Assembly: GCA_014763545.1 (NCBI GenBank)
Contig: JACXVD010000001.1
Span: forward strand, 38,771-102,770
Length of the DNA: 64,000 bases
Reading direction: 5' to 3'
Origin: Sphingomonadales bacterium
GTDB taxonomy: Bacteria; Pseudomonadota; Alphaproteobacteria; Sphingomonadales; Sphingomonadaceae
Below the pieces are notes generated by a model. That model was not told the origin of the DNA. It did no database searches and saw only the letters and a program-made list of their open reading frames with translations. Made by a program: the position numbers and the translations under genes. Positions 53,955-63,906 of this stretch are shown here, piece by piece (position 1 is the stretch's first letter; each line of letters starts with the position of its first letter).

Positions 53955-55643
53955 TCAGGCTCGCTGGCCGGTTCTTGCAGAATTGGCTGCGCTCAGGATG
54001 GCGCGCACGCTCGCCGTCGCCACGTCTTCGTCGATGCCGCAGCCCCAGACCGTGCCGCCGCCGGGGATGCTGCATTCGACATAGGTCGCCGCGCGTGCAT
54101 CGGACCCGCTGCCGAGCGCGTGTTCGCTGTAGTCGAGCACTTCCAGCTCGACGCCGAACGTTTCGCGCAGGGTCGCCACGACCGAACTGATCAGGCCGTT
54201 GCCGCGCCCGCTGACGCGCTGGGCCTTGCCGTCGACCTCGATCGTGCCGGCAAAGATGCGCGTCCCGTCGCTCGCCCGGCTTTCCTCGTAATCGACCAGC
54301 TGGAAATGCTTGGGGCGGATTTGGACGTGGTAGGTCTTGCGGAAGATATCCCAGATATCCGCCGCGTTGAGCTCGCGGCCCAGCTCGTCGGCCAGCTGCT
54401 GCACGGCCCGCGAAAAATCGGCCTGCATCCGTTTGGGCAGCTTGAGGCCCTGATCCTGCTCCAGCACCCAGGCGAAACCGCCCTTGCCGGACTGCGAATT
54501 GACGCGGATTACGGCCTCGTAATTGCGGCCGAGGTCGGCAGGATCGATCGGCAGGTATGGCACGCGCCAGGTCTCGTCGTTCTGGCGCTCGTGTGCCTCG
54601 AAACCCTTCTTGATCGCATCCTGGTGGCTACCGGAAAAGGCGGTGAACACCAGTTCGCCGCCATAGGGATGGCGCTGGTGGACTGGGATCTGGTTGCAAT
54701 ATTCGACCGTCTCGATCACCCGGTCGATATCCGAGAAATCCAGCCCCGGATCGACGCCCTGCGTGTACATGTTGAGCGCGACGGTCACGAGGCAGCAATT
54801 ACCCGTACGCTCGCCATTGCCGAACAGGCAGCCTTCGACGCGGTCGGCGCCCGCCATCAGTGCGAGTTCCGCCGCCGCCACGCCGGTGCCGCGATCATTA
54901 TGCGTGTGCAGCGAGACGACCACGCTGTCGCGATTGGGAATGTTGCGGCAGAAATATTCGATCTGATCGGCGTAGATATTGGGCGTGGCCGCCTCCACCG
55001 TCGCCGGCAGGTTGAAGATGATCGGATGTTCGGGCGTGGGCCGCAGCACATCCATCACCGACGAACAGACTTCGAGGCTGAAATCCAGTTCTGCGGTAGA
55101 GAAGGTTTCGGGCGAATATTCGAAATGCCAGTCGGTATCCGGGCGCTTCGCGGCCTCATCCCGCAGGATCTTCGCACCTTTGATGGCGATCTCGCGCACC
55201 TCGTTCTTGCTCATGCGGAAGACGATGTCGCGCCATGCGGGGCTGACTGCGTTGTAAAGATGGACGATCGCCGCGCGCGCGCCTTCGAGACTCTCGAAGC
55301 TGGTGCGGATCAGATCCTCGCGCGACTGGGTGAGCACCTGGACCATCACATCGTCCGGGATGCGGCCCGACTTCACCAGGCCGGAAATGAAATCGAATTC
55401 GGTCTGGCCGGCGCTGGGGAAGCCGACCTCGATTTCCTTGATTCCGATTTCCACGAGCAGATCGAAGAAGCGGGTTTTCTTCACCGCATCCATCGGATCG
55501 ACGATCGCCTGGTTGCCGTCACGCAAATCGGTAGACAGCCAGCGAGGTGGGGCGGTGATGGTGCGGCTGGGCCATTGCCGATCGGGCAACTGGACCTGCG
55601 GGAAGGGCCGGTATTTTCGGCTGGGCTCGGTGAGCATCGACAT
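53955..55643 (-). CDS. leuA: 2-isopropylmalate synthase
   Basis: 562 residues, first step of leucine synthesis. The catalytic TIM-barrel has STDLRDGNQAIVDPMDAVKKTRFFDLLVEIG and, at the metal site, HTHNDRGTGVAA; the C-terminal leucine-binding dimer domain follows near residue 420. It is preceded by a candidate leader peptide and a hairpin on the minus strand, suggesting attenuation, and by feedback control through the dimer domain. Confidence 0.97.
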   Translation of the reverse strand: MSMLTEPSRKYRPFPQVQLPDRQWPSRTITAPPRWLSTDLRDGNQAIVDPMDAVKKTRFFDLLVEIGIKEIEVGFPSAGQTEFDFISGLVKSGRIPDDVMVQVLTQSREDLIRTSFESLEGARAAIVHLYNAVSPAWRDIVFRMSKNEVREIAIKGAKILRDEAAKRPDTDWHFEYSPETFSTAELDFSLEVCSSVMDVLRPTPEHPIIFNLPATVEAATPNIYADQIEYFCRNIPNRDSVVVSLHTHNDRGTGVAAAELALMAGADRVEGCLFGNGERTGNCCLVTVALNMYTQGVDPGLDFSDIDRVIETVEYCNQIPVHQRHPYGGELVFTAFSGSHQDAIKKGFEAHERQNDETWRVPYLPIDPADLGRNYEAVIRVNSQSGKGGFAWVLEQDQGLKLPKRMQADFSRAVQQLADELGRELNAADIWDIFRKTYHVQIRPKHFQLVDYEESRASDGTRIFAGTIEVDGKAQRVSGRGNGLISSVVATLRETFGVELEVLDYSEHALGSGSDARAATYVECSIPGGGTVWGCGIDEDVATASVRAILSAANSARTGQRA

Positions 55644-55694
55644 GATCTGGTTCTCGTAACGCTAAGGATTTCGCTGCTAGGTCGGAAGTTCGCT

Positions 55695-55744
55695 CCCTTG
55701 GGCGCCCCGCGCCCCGCAGGCACGCGTCAGGTCACGCCCAAGGG
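55695..55744 (-). promoter_or_regulatory. Candidate attenuator hairpin of leuA
   Basis: CCCTTGGGCG (plus 55695-55704) and CGCCCAAGGG (55735-55744) are exact inverted copies; the 5' arm on the transcript overlaps the last codons of the leader peptide. A competing hairpin GGGCGC-GGG-GCGCCC uses bases of the 3' arm, so the two structures exclude each other, as in attenuators. No U run follows either stem. Confidence 0.45.
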
Positions 55745-55782
55745 CGGATAAGTCGAAGCAGCGATAGTTCGTTACGGTGCAT
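55732..55782 (-). CDS. Candidate leucine leader peptide
   Basis: A 16-residue open frame MHRNELSLLRLIRPWA from ATG 55782 to the TGA at 55732. It has four leucine codons (CTA, CTG, CTT, CTT) and one Ile. An in-frame ATG at 55794 would extend it to 20 residues. It lies about 90 bases before leuA, and the hairpin arm covers its last codons. Not proven to be translated; no strong Shine-Dalgarno. Confidence 0.5.
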   Translation of the reverse strand: MHRNELSLLRLIRPWA

Positions 55783-55873
55783 GGCCAGCGCCATCGCCCA
55801 AAATTGCGCGTTAGGCAAGCATTCTTGGCAGAAAATGGCCGGATTGCCGCCTCACACGGTTTTGGATCGCTGG

Positions 55874-56335
55874 CTACACCTGACTGTCGCAAAGATTGAG
55901 TTCCTCCACTGCGGCGTGGAGATCGCCCAATTCGAAAATCGACATCGCCTGCCCGGCCCGTTCGACGGTCAGCGTCATGCTATCGGGCCATTGCGGCGCG
56001 TCGACGATCATATCGTAGCCGAACCATACGCCGGGCGCAGACAGGTCGAGGTCGAACGGATTTTCCGCCAGCACCTCCCCGTCCGCCAAAAGCTTCGCGC
56101 CGGTCCAGTCAGCCTGATCGAGATTGTCGTAGCCGGGGCCGAAAATGGCGAAGCCGCCGTGGTTTTCCTCGTCTGCGGACACCAGGATCAGGGCGTCGTC
56201 ATCCTGCCGGAAAAATGCCGTGCAGACACCGCCTTCGCCGGAAATCGTCCACGCGCCGATTGTGCGGGTTTCGTAGGCCGAGGCGGGCGCCGCGGCGAAC
56301 AGGCCCAAGCCGAGGATGATGGCAAGATTACGCAT
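55874..56335 (-). CDS. Unknown secreted protein
   Basis: 153 residues with a signal peptide (MRNLAIILGLGLFAAAPASA). Mature part acidic, beta-rich, with cysteines in GGVCTAFF and LNLCDSQ. No family recognised. On the same strand as the ilv and leu genes, but between two likely transcription boundaries (terminator at 56450-56476 upstream, leu leader downstream). Confidence 0.7.
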   Translation of the reverse strand: MRNLAIILGLGLFAAAPASAYETRTIGAWTISGEGGVCTAFFRQDDDALILVSADEENHGGFAIFGPGYDNLDQADWTGAKLLADGEVLAENPFDLDLSAPGVWFGYDMIVDAPQWPDSMTLTVERAGQAMSIFELGDLHAAVEELNLCDSQV

Positions 56336-56449
56336 AGGCCACTCCGTGCAGCACCAGCTCGCCCCTATCGGAGGCGCTGGCCGTGGTGTTCCGCGCTGGG
56401 GTAATCGAGTTGGACGATGACGAAAAGACAGCGAAATTCAGGAGGCTGC

Positions 56450-56476
56450 AAAAAATGGCACCCTCGGGGAGGTGCC
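56450..56476 (-). terminator. Intrinsic terminator after ilvC
   Basis: On the minus strand GGCACC...GGTGCC (56476-56457) forms a 6-bp stem, extended past a bulge, followed by A and a run of six T. It ends the ilvB-ilvN-ilvC transcript 56 bases after the ilvC stop. Confidence 0.8.
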
Positions 56477-56490
56477 GTCGCAAGCCAATC

Positions 56491-56516
56491 CTGCCGGGCC
56501 TCAAAAAGCCCGGCAG
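56491..56516. other. Second hairpin after ilvC
   Basis: CTGCCGGGC (56491-56499) and GCCCGGCAG (56508-56516) form a perfect 9-bp stem with an A-rich loop, 16 bases after the ilvC stop. No U run on the minus strand after it; it may stabilise the 3' end ahead of the true terminator. Confidence 0.5.
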
Positions 56517-56531
56517 AGAATGATCAGCGGA

Positions 56532-57563
<1,032 letters not shown>

Positions 57564-57581
57564 TTAGTAACCCCCGTTATT

Positions 57582-57633
57582 GCAGGGGCCCAGATGAGTT
57601 CGCGCTCAGGCGAGAGGTTGGTTAGGCCCCTGC
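57582..57633. repeat. Inverted repeat between ilvN and ilvC
   Basis: GCAGGGGCC (57582-57590) and GGCCCCTGC (57625-57633), 34 bases apart, between ilvN and ilvC. It could act as an mRNA processing/stability element that sets different levels of ilvC, or be a copy of a dispersed palindromic element. Confidence 0.45.
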
Positions 57634-57655
57634 CGACGCAGGAGCGACGAAAAAA

Positions 57656-58174
57656 TCAGGCGCCTTCGGCCCCGCGCATCATGCCTACGATCCCGGTGCG
57701 GCCGACTTCCACCAGCCCCAGTTCGCGCATCAGCGCAATAAAGCCGTCGATCTTTTCCGGCGCACCGGTGATCTCGAAGATGAAGCTGCCGGTGGTGGTG
57801 TCCACTGCCTTGGCGCGGAAGATGTCGGCCACGCGCAGTGCTTCGACCCGCATTTCGCCTTCGCCCGCGACCTTGACTAGCGCCAGCTCGCGTTCGACAT
57901 GCGGGCCTTCTTCTGTCAGGTCGATGACCTTGTGGACCGGCACGAGCCGTTCGAGTTGGGCCTGGATCTGGTCGATCACCGCGGGCGGGCCGTTGGTGAC
58001 GATGGTGATGCGGCTGATCGCGTGGTTTTCCGAAATGTCGGCCACGGTCAGGCTGTCGATATTGTAACCGCGCGCGGTGAACAGGCCCGCAATCTTGGCG
58101 AGAATGCCGGCTTCGTTGTCCACCGTGATGGCGAGCACGTGCCGCTCGGCATGAAGCTGCTTCATCTTCATCAT
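57656..58174 (-). CDS. ilvN: Acetolactate synthase small subunit
   Basis: 172 residues from ATG 58174. Two ACT-type domains, the first ITVDNEAGILAKIAGLFTARGYNIDSLTV. Regulates IlvB through valine binding. Eleven bases after ilvB stop. Confidence 0.96.
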   Translation of the reverse strand: MMKMKQLHAERHVLAITVDNEAGILAKIAGLFTARGYNIDSLTVADISENHAISRITIVTNGPPAVIDQIQAQLERLVPVHKVIDLTEEGPHVERELALVKVAGEGEMRVEALRVADIFRAKAVDTTTGSFIFEITGAPEKIDGFIALMRELGLVEVGRTGIVGMMRGAEGA

Positions 58175-58185
58175 GGTCAGTGCCC

Positions 58186-59952
58186 TTACACCAGCGCCTT
58201 GGCTTCGTCGTCCATCGTGCCGCTCACCATGTCGCCATAGAGCAGCATTTCGGTGTGCGCCGCACCGCTCGGGATCATCGGGAAGCAATTTGCTTCCTTC
58301 GAGACGAGGCAATCCACCACCACCGGGCCATCGTGTGCGATCATCGCTTCGATGCCGGCATCCAGCTGGCTCTCATCCTCGATGCGGATGCCCTTCCAGC
58401 CGTAGGCTTCGGCCAGTTTCACGAAATCGGGCAGGCTGTCCGAATAGGAATTCGAATAGCGGCTTTCATAGGTCAGTTCCTGCCACTGGCGGACCATGCC
58501 CATATATTCGTTGTTGAGGATGAACACCTTGACCGGCAGGCGGAACTGGCTGGCTGTGCCGAGTTCCTGGATATTCATCTGGATGCTCGCTTCGCCCGCG
58601 ATGTCGATGACCAGACTGTCCGGATTGCCCAGTTGCGCGCCGATGGCGGCGGGCAGGCCGTAGCCCATCGTGCCGAGACCGCCGCTGGTCAGCCACTTGT
58701 TGGGCCCGAAGAAGCCGAAATATTGCGCCGCCCACATCTGGTGCTGGCCCACTTCGGTGGTGATGATCGGATCGTGGCCACGGGTGAGGGCGAACAGCCG
58801 CTCCACCGCTTTTTGCGGCATGATCCCGTCCTTGTGGTCGGGATAGGCAAGGCATTCGCGTGCGCGCCATCCGGTGATCCGCGCCTTCCATTCACCGAGA
58901 TCCTTCGCCTTGCGATCGCCCCACGCCGCGATCAGCTGTTCGAGCACGCAGGCGCAATCGCCAATGATCGGCAGATCGACCTCGACCGTCTTGTTGATGC
59001 TCGCGCGGTCGATATCGATGTGGATCTTCTTCGAATCCGGACTGAAGGCATCGAGCCGCCCGGTCACCCGGTCGTCGAACCGGGCGCCGATGCAGACCAT
59101 CACGTCACAGCGATTCATCGCCATATTGGCTTCATAGGTGCCGTGCATCCCCAGCATGCCCAGCCAGTCGGGATGGTCCGCGGGGAAGGCGCCGAGACCC
59201 ATGAGTGTCGAGGTGGTCGGCGCGCCGGTCATGTCCTGAAACTGGCGCAGCAATTCGCTGGCGTGTGGGCCGGAGTTGATCACCCCGCCACCGGTGTAGA
59301 AGATGGGCCGCTCGGCAGCAGCGATCAGCTCGACCGCCTCGATCACCGCTTCGGTCGCGCCCAGCATCTGCGGCTGATAACGGCTGGAATTGCGGGCCGA
59401 TCGGTCCTGTCCTTCCCAGCTGGCGACGGCGATCTGCACATCCTTGGGAATGTCGACCAGCACCGGGCCTGGGCGGCCGGTGGTCGCGATGCGGAAGGCT
59501 TCCTCGATCGTCGCGGCGAGTTGGTCCGGGTCTTTCACCAGGTAATTATGCTTGGTGCAGTGGCGGGTGATGCCAACCGTATCGGCTTCCTGGAAAGCGT
59601 CCGTACCGATCAGCGCGGTGGGCACCTGGCCGGTGATCACGACCATGGGGATGGAATCGAGGAACGCATCGGCAATGCCGGTAACCGCATTGGTTGCGCC
59701 CGGGCCGGAGGTGACGAGTACGACGCCCGGCTTGCCGGTGGAGCGGGCATAGCCTTCCGCCGCGTGGGCGGCGCCGGCTTCATGCCGCACGAGGATATGG
59801 CGGATGCGCTTGTCCTCGAACAATTCGTCGTAGATCGGCAGCACGGCGCCACCGGGATAGCCGAACACGAATTCGACCCCCTGCTTGACCAGGCTTTCGA
59901 CCAGTATCGCTGCGCCGCTGCGCTCGCTTGCCACGATGAGTTCCTCTTGCAT
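58186..59952 (-). CDS. ilvB: Acetolactate synthase large subunit
   Basis: 588 residues from ATG 59952. Thiamine-diphosphate enzyme: [17 protein letters not shown], catalytic Glu in [16 protein letters not shown], ThDP-binding GDASIQMN-type motif here [15 protein letters not shown], an exchange of the usual Asp for Glu worth noting. The start is one base into the stop of an upstream short frame (TAATG). Confidence 0.96.
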   Translation of the reverse strand: MQEELIVASERSGAAILVESLVKQGVEFVFGYPGGAVLPIYDELFEDKRIRHILVRHEAGAAHAAEGYARSTGKPGVVLVTSGPGATNAVTGIADAFLDSIPMVVITGQVPTALIGTDAFQEADTVGITRHCTKHNYLVKDPDQLAATIEEAFRIATTGRPGPVLVDIPKDVQIAVASWEGQDRSARNSSRYQPQMLGATEAVIEAVELIAAAERPIFYTGGGVINSGPHASELLRQFQDMTGAPTTSTLMGLGAFPADHPDWLGMLGMHGTYEANMAMNRCDVMVCIGARFDDRVTGRLDAFSPDSKKIHIDIDRASINKTVEVDLPIIGDCACVLEQLIAAWGDRKAKDLGEWKARITGWRARECLAYPDHKDGIMPQKAVERLFALTRGHDPIITTEVGQHQMWAAQYFGFFGPNKWLTSGGLGTMGYGLPAAIGAQLGNPDSLVIDIAGEASIQMNIQELGTASQFRLPVKVFILNNEYMGMVRQWQELTYESRYSNSYSDSLPDFVKLAEAYGWKGIRIEDESQLDAGIEAMIAHDGPVVVDCLVSKEANCFPMIPSGAAHTEMLLYGDMVSGTMDDEAKALV

Positions 59953-60035
59953 TATCCGGGAAATGACTGACCCGGCACGATAGCTCGCGCCGGGTCGCCT
60001 CTCCACCAAACTTCGAGTGGGCGGTTAGGCGTCAT
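59952..60035 (-). CDS. Possible 27-residue leader ORF before ilvB
   Basis: From ATG 60035, [27 protein letters not shown], ending in a stop that overlaps the ilvB ATG (TAATG). It has Ala-Ile-Val in a row near its end and a hairpin inside. It might be a translationally coupled leader; however, the predicted promoter would start transcription inside this frame, which argues against it. Low confidence. Confidence 0.3.
   Translation of the reverse strand: MTPNRPLEVWWRGDPARAIVPGQSFPG
59969..59996 (-). promoter_or_regulatory. Hairpin in the ilvB leader
   Basis: GACCCGGC (59969-59976) and GCCGGGTC (59989-59996) form a perfect 8-bp stem with a 12-base loop, 17 bases before the ilvB start on the minus strand. 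A candidate attenuation or translation-control element. Confidence 0.45.
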
Positions 60036-60050
60036 TTTATAATCGGTCAA
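60022..60050 (-). promoter_or_regulatory. Putative ilvB promoter
   Basis: Minus strand TTGACC (60050-60045), 17-base spacer, TAACCG (60027-60022) inside CTAACCGC. Same -35 as the tRNA-Glu promoter and the local -10 pattern CTA(A/G)NNGC. Confidence 0.5.
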
Positions 60051-60054
60051 CCCC

Positions 60055-61014
60055 CTAAAGTTGAAATAATGATGCGAAATGATCTCGTATTGAGATATTT
60101 TGCGTCTCAGCCCGCGACCAGTCTCCGGGCGGCTGATGCCGGAACCAGGTGTATTGCCGCTTGGCATAATTGCGCGTGGCCTGCGCACCGGCAGCGAGCA
60201 TCCCTTCACGCGTCGACTCGCCCTCGATCCAAGATGCGATCTCGCGCACACCGATGGCGCGCATCACCGGCAGGGCGGGATCGAGCTTGCGCGCGAGCAA
60301 GGCCGTAACCTCCGCGACGGCGCCATGTTCGATCATCAGGGCGAAGCGGCGGTCGCAGCGTTCGTACAACCAGTCTCGACGCGGCAGCAGCACGAGCGGT
60401 GCCAGGGCGATGGCGCCGCCGATCCCTCCGATCTTGTGTTCCTGCCACTCGCTCAGCGTTCGCCCGGTGGAGCGCACGACCTCGAGCGCGCGGCAGGTGC
60501 GCGCGCCATCCGCTGGCGCCAGTTTGGCGGCGGCAGCCGGGTCTTCGCTTTCGAGCGCGCGCCGCGCCTGATCCTGCGCGAGTTCGCGCACCTCCTGTCG
60601 GATCGCCGGGTCGATTGCGGGCACCGGCGCGATCCCGTCGAGCAGGGTGCGCAGATAGAGCCCGGTCCCGCCCACCAGGATCGGCACGCTATTTGCAGCG
60701 TGGAGCGAAGCGATTTCGCGGCGGGCCGCTGCCGCCCAATCTGCCGCCGAACAGGCCGTTGCCCCGTCCCATGCCCCGAACAGGCGGTGGTCGACCCCGT
60801 GCATCTCGTCTTCGCTTGGCCGCGCGCTCAGCACTTCGAGATCGCCATAGACCTGCGCGCTGTCGGCATTGATCACCGCGGCGCGGCGGCCCGAAGCCGC
60901 CAGTTCGAGCGCCAGCCTGACGGCGAGATCGCTCTTGCCGCTGGCGGTCGGCCCTGCAATGAGCGCCACCGGCGGCTTGCCGCGCCAATATTTCGGAGGT
61001 TCGATAGTGCTCAT
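60055..61014 (-). CDS. miaA: tRNA dimethylallyltransferase
   Basis: 319 residues. P-loop [17 protein letters not shown] near residue 19, catalytic Asp/Thr in [23 protein letters not shown]-type loop [12 protein letters not shown], and the C-terminal [15 protein letters not shown]. Adds dimethylallyl to A37 of tRNAs reading UNN codons. Start ATG 61014 overlaps the divergent serB start by eight bases; an internal GTG at the VALIAGP segment would avoid the overlap. Confidence 0.93.
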   Translation of the reverse strand: MSTIEPPKYWRGKPPVALIAGPTASGKSDLAVRLALELAASGRRAAVINADSAQVYGDLEVLSARPSEDEMHGVDHRLFGAWDGATACSAADWAAAARREIASLHAANSVPILVGGTGLYLRTLLDGIAPVPAIDPAIRQEVRELAQDQARRALESEDPAAAAKLAPADGARTCRALEVVRSTGRTLSEWQEHKIGGIGGAIALAPLVLLPRRDWLYERCDRRFALMIEHGAVAEVTALLARKLDPALPVMRAIGVREIASWIEGESTREGMLAAGAQATRNYAKRQYTWFRHQPPGDWSRAETQNISIRDHFASLFQL

Positions 61015-61891
61015 TGCCCGGCTGATAGCAGACAAGGCCAGCCTGGAAACACGGCTCGATGCGGCAATCGCCGCGATCGAGGGGCAGGGGATGCGCGTGG
61101 CGCTCGCCCAGATGCTCGATGCCGGGGGCGATGTGCTGCAGATTTCATTGCCCGATGGCGATGCGGTGCAGCTGCGCGCGATCCTCGATGCGCATTTCGC
61201 GCCGTCGGACATGCTGGTCGCGGACCATGAACCCCGCACCCCCCAGCTGTTCGTATCGGACATGGATTCGACCATGATCGGGCAGGAATGCATCGACGAG
61301 TTGGCCGATTACGCCGGGATCAAGCCGCAGATCGCGGAGATTACCGAGCGCGCGATGAAGGGCGAGCTCGATTTCGAAAGCGCCCTGCGCGAACGGGTCG
61401 GCCTGCTCGCCGGGTTGGGCGAGGACGCAATCGACCTGTGCCTTGCGGAGCGGATCGTGCCGGTGTCCGGCGCCTCTACGGTGGTCGCCACGCTCAAGGC
61501 GCATGGCTGCCGCACCGTGCTGGTGACCGGCGGGTTCCATCATTTTGCCGATCCGGTTGCTGCGTTGATCGGGTTCGAGCGCGTGGTCGGTAACCGCCTG
61601 GCAGTCGATGGCGGCAAGCTGACCGGTGGGCTGGTCGGTGCGATCACCGACAGCTCCGTCAAGCAGCGGGTACTCGAGGAAGAACGGGCCGAGCTGGGGG
61701 AGGGCGCCATTTCGCTCGCCACGGGTGATGGGGCCAACGACATCCCGATGTTGCAGGCGGCGACCTACGGCATTGCTTATCGCGCCAAGCCCAAGGCGCG
61801 CGCGGCGGCGAACGGTTCGCTCGACCGGGGCGATCTCACCTCGGTGCTCAAGCTGCTCGGTATCCCGCAGGCCGATTGGGTTGCCGGCTAG
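61007..61891 (+). CDS. serB: Phosphoserine phosphatase
   Basis: 294 residues from GTG 61007, with GGAGG seven bases upstream. HAD-fold: motif [18 protein letters not shown] with Asp85 and Asp87, motif [15 protein letters not shown], motif [17 protein letters not shown]-terminal ACT-like region (residues 1-75). Final step of serine synthesis. Divergent from miaA with overlapping 5' ends. Confidence 0.95.
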   Translation: MLIARLIADKASLETRLDAAIAAIEGQGMRVALAQMLDAGGDVLQISLPDGDAVQLRAILDAHFAPSDMLVADHEPRTPQLFVSDMDSTMIGQECIDELADYAGIKPQIAEITERAMKGELDFESALRERVGLLAGLGEDAIDLCLAERIVPVSGASTVVATLKAHGCRTVLVTGGFHHFADPVAALIGFERVVGNRLAVDGGKLTGGLVGAITDSSVKQRVLEEERAELGEGAISLATGDGANDIPMLQAATYGIAYRAKPKARAAANGSLDRGDLTSVLKLLGIPQADWVAG

Positions 61892-61907
61892 GCTGCCCTT
61901 CCCGCAC

Positions 61908-61936
61908 TTGGATTCTTCTGCCTTTGGGGATATATT
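61908..61936 (+). promoter_or_regulatory. Putative promoter of the coq4-like gene
   Basis: TTGGAT (61908-61913), 17-base spacer, TATATT (61931-61936), a near-canonical -10 in an otherwise GC-rich genome. About 25 bases before the start codon. Confidence 0.55.
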
Positions 61937-61960
61937 TACATCATTGTCAGTAGATGGTCG

Positions 61961-62812
61961 GTGATGATGACCGAAAGCAGCTTTCCCCACGATGGCGGCC
62001 AGATGGCCGAAACCGCGCCCGACGGGGTGCTGGTGATGCATCCCGATCGGCCGCGCATGAAGCTGCGCCCGCTTAAGGCCTGGCATCATTTCCGCGAATT
62101 GGTGAAGGACAAGGAGAACACCGAGGAGGTGTTCCGCATCTTCGAATCGCTGCCGTCACGCGATCTCGAAACGCGGGCGCGCAATTTCGTGCTGAGCGAG
62201 GCGGGCGAGCGCATCCGCGCGAGCGAAGCCTATTTGCCGGACATCCTCGACGATCACGCTGCGTTGCGCCTCTTGCCCGAAGACAGCGTGGCCCATGCCT
62301 ATCTCGATTTCATGGAAAGCCAGGGCCTGACCGCTGCCGGGCTGGTCGCCGAATACGACAAATTCATCGGCGATCGGCCCGATTACGGCGATCTGTTCGG
62401 CTGGTACCTCAACCGCTATCGCGACACGCACGATCTGCTGCATGTGTTGACCGGATACAGCCGCGATGCGCTGGGCGAGCAATGCGTGCTGGCCTTCACC
62501 CATGGGCAGAACGGCGGGATGGGCAACCTTTTCATCGCCTATGCCGGGGCATTGCACATGCGCAACAACGGGGCGCGGGGCGCACCGGTGGTGGCCGCCG
62601 TGCGCGAGGCGCAGAAGCAGGGCAAGGCATGCCCGCGCATCGCCGACATGCCGATCCGCGAATTGCTGGCGAGGCCGCTGGCTGAGGTGCGGCGCGAGTT
62701 CGCGATCACCCCGCCGCGCCTTTACCAGCAATGCCACGACCAATGGCGTGCCATGGGTATCGACCCGTTCGACCTGCTCGCCCCGGCTGCGGCGGAACCG
62801 CTCGCCGCGTGA
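61961..62812 (+). CDS. Coq4-family ubiquinone biosynthesis protein
   Basis: Up to 283 residues from GTG 61961; ATG 61964 or 61967 are alternatives. The Coq4 zinc motif HDxxHx11E is complete: His157, Asp158, His161 and Glu173 (RDTHDLLHVLTGYSRDALGEQ). In yeast Coq4 organises the CoQ synthome and carries out C1 hydroxylation/decarboxylation of ring precursors; in alphaproteobacteria a similar role is inferred. Confidence 0.9.
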   Translation: MMMTESSFPHDGGQMAETAPDGVLVMHPDRPRMKLRPLKAWHHFRELVKDKENTEEVFRIFESLPSRDLETRARNFVLSEAGERIRASEAYLPDILDDHAALRLLPEDSVAHAYLDFMESQGLTAAGLVAEYDKFIGDRPDYGDLFGWYLNRYRDTHDLLHVLTGYSRDALGEQCVLAFTHGQNGGMGNLFIAYAGALHMRNNGARGAPVVAAVREAQKQGKACPRIADMPIRELLARPLAEVRREFAITPPRLYQQCHDQWRAMGIDPFDLLAPAAAEPLAA

Positions 62813-62815
62813 CGG

Positions 62816-63502
62816 TCAGAGCCAGCTGGCGATCTGTTCCAGCGGCTTTTTCTTCAACGCGTGATCGGGCACGGTGGCACCGGGCGCGGGGTGGCCGACG
62901 ACCACGATCATCAGCGGCTTCTCATGGTCGGGCCGGCCGCAGATTTCGCGCAGGAAGCCCATCGGGCTGGGGGTGTGGGTCAGTGTGGCAAGCCCCGCCT
63001 CGTGCAGGGTTGCGATCAACAGGCCGCAGGCGATGCCAACGCTTTCGTTGACATAGTAATTCTGCGTCACCCCGTCGTCTTCCAGGCCCCCCTTGCGCTG
63101 GGCGAAACAGACGATCAGCCAAGGTGCGGTTTCGAGGAACGGCTTGCAATCGTCGGTGCCCAGCGGTTGCAGAGCGCCAAGCCATTCGTCGCTCGCCTTC
63201 GCCTCACTGCCATCCGCGCCGTAGAAGCTCCGCTCTTCCGCCTCGGCAGCTTCGCGGATCGCCCGCTTCGTGTCGGGTGAAGCTACCGCAACGAAGTGCC
63301 ACGGTTGGTGGTTGGCGCCATTGGGTGCGGTTCCCGCGCTGCGGATCGCATATTCGATCACCTGGCGCCGCACCGGCGTATCGGAGAAATCGCGGCAGGA
63401 TCGGCGGGTGCGCAGACGATCGAAGGCAGCTTTCGCCCGCGCAACGCGCTCCGCATCGCCCAACTCGGGCAGGGCGGGGTAAGGGTAGAGGATCTCGCTC
63501 AT
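62816..63502 (-). CDS. Nitroreductase family protein
   Basis: 228 residues from ATG 63502. FMN-binding nitroreductase fold: RTRRSCRDFSDTPVRRQVIEYAIRSAGTAPNGANHQPWHFV and later ESVGIACGLLIATLHEAGLATL. Close in length to BluB/flavin reductase-like proteins, but the substrate is not resolved. Coupled to the upstream DUF3052 gene by an ATGA overlap. Confidence 0.92.
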   Translation of the reverse strand: MSEILYPYPALPELGDAERVARAKAAFDRLRTRRSCRDFSDTPVRRQVIEYAIRSAGTAPNGANHQPWHFVAVASPDTKRAIREAAEAEERSFYGADGSEAKASDEWLGALQPLGTDDCKPFLETAPWLIVCFAQRKGGLEDDGVTQNYYVNESVGIACGLLIATLHEAGLATLTHTPSPMGFLREICGRPDHEKPLMIVVVGHPAPGATVPDHALKKKPLEQIASWL

Positions 63503-63906
63503 CGCAATTCCTTGCGGATCACCAGTTTGAGCCCCGACCAGACATCGTCCAACGCGCATACCTTGGTATCGACCAGGCCGAGCGGCAGGCAAATCTCGCG
63601 AATAGTGTCCTCGGTGATGTCCGTCGGCAGTTTCGAAGCTTTCTTCGGCCAGCTGACCCAGATGTGCCCGTCGGGCGCAATCTGCTGGCGTAGCGTGCCG
63701 AGCAGTTCTCCCATCTCCGCACGTTCGGTGACGAAGATATGCGCGGCATCCACGCCGCGCGCGGGATCGGCCACGAAGATCAGGTCGAGCGCATATTCGT
63801 CGATCTCGTCGCCCACGCTTTCGGGCATGGCGTGGAACCACACCCGTTGCCCGTCGCGCAGGTTCAGCTTCTTCGCTAGCGGTGTGCCCGAATAGCCCGA
63901 ATTCAT
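63499..63906 (-). CDS. DUF3052-like protein
   Basis: 135 residues. SGYSGTPLAKKLNLRDGQRVWF and HIWVSWPKKASKLPTDITEDTIREICLPLGLVDTKVCALDDVWSGLKLVIRK match the DUF3052 family, which has no known activity. Starts inside the stop of the gene upstream (ATGA). Confidence 0.85.
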   Translation of the reverse strand: MNSGYSGTPLAKKLNLRDGQRVWFHAMPESVGDEIDEYALDLIFVADPARGVDAAHIFVTERAEMGELLGTLRQQIAPDGHIWVSWPKKASKLPTDITEDTIREICLPLGLVDTKVCALDDVWSGLKLVIRKELR

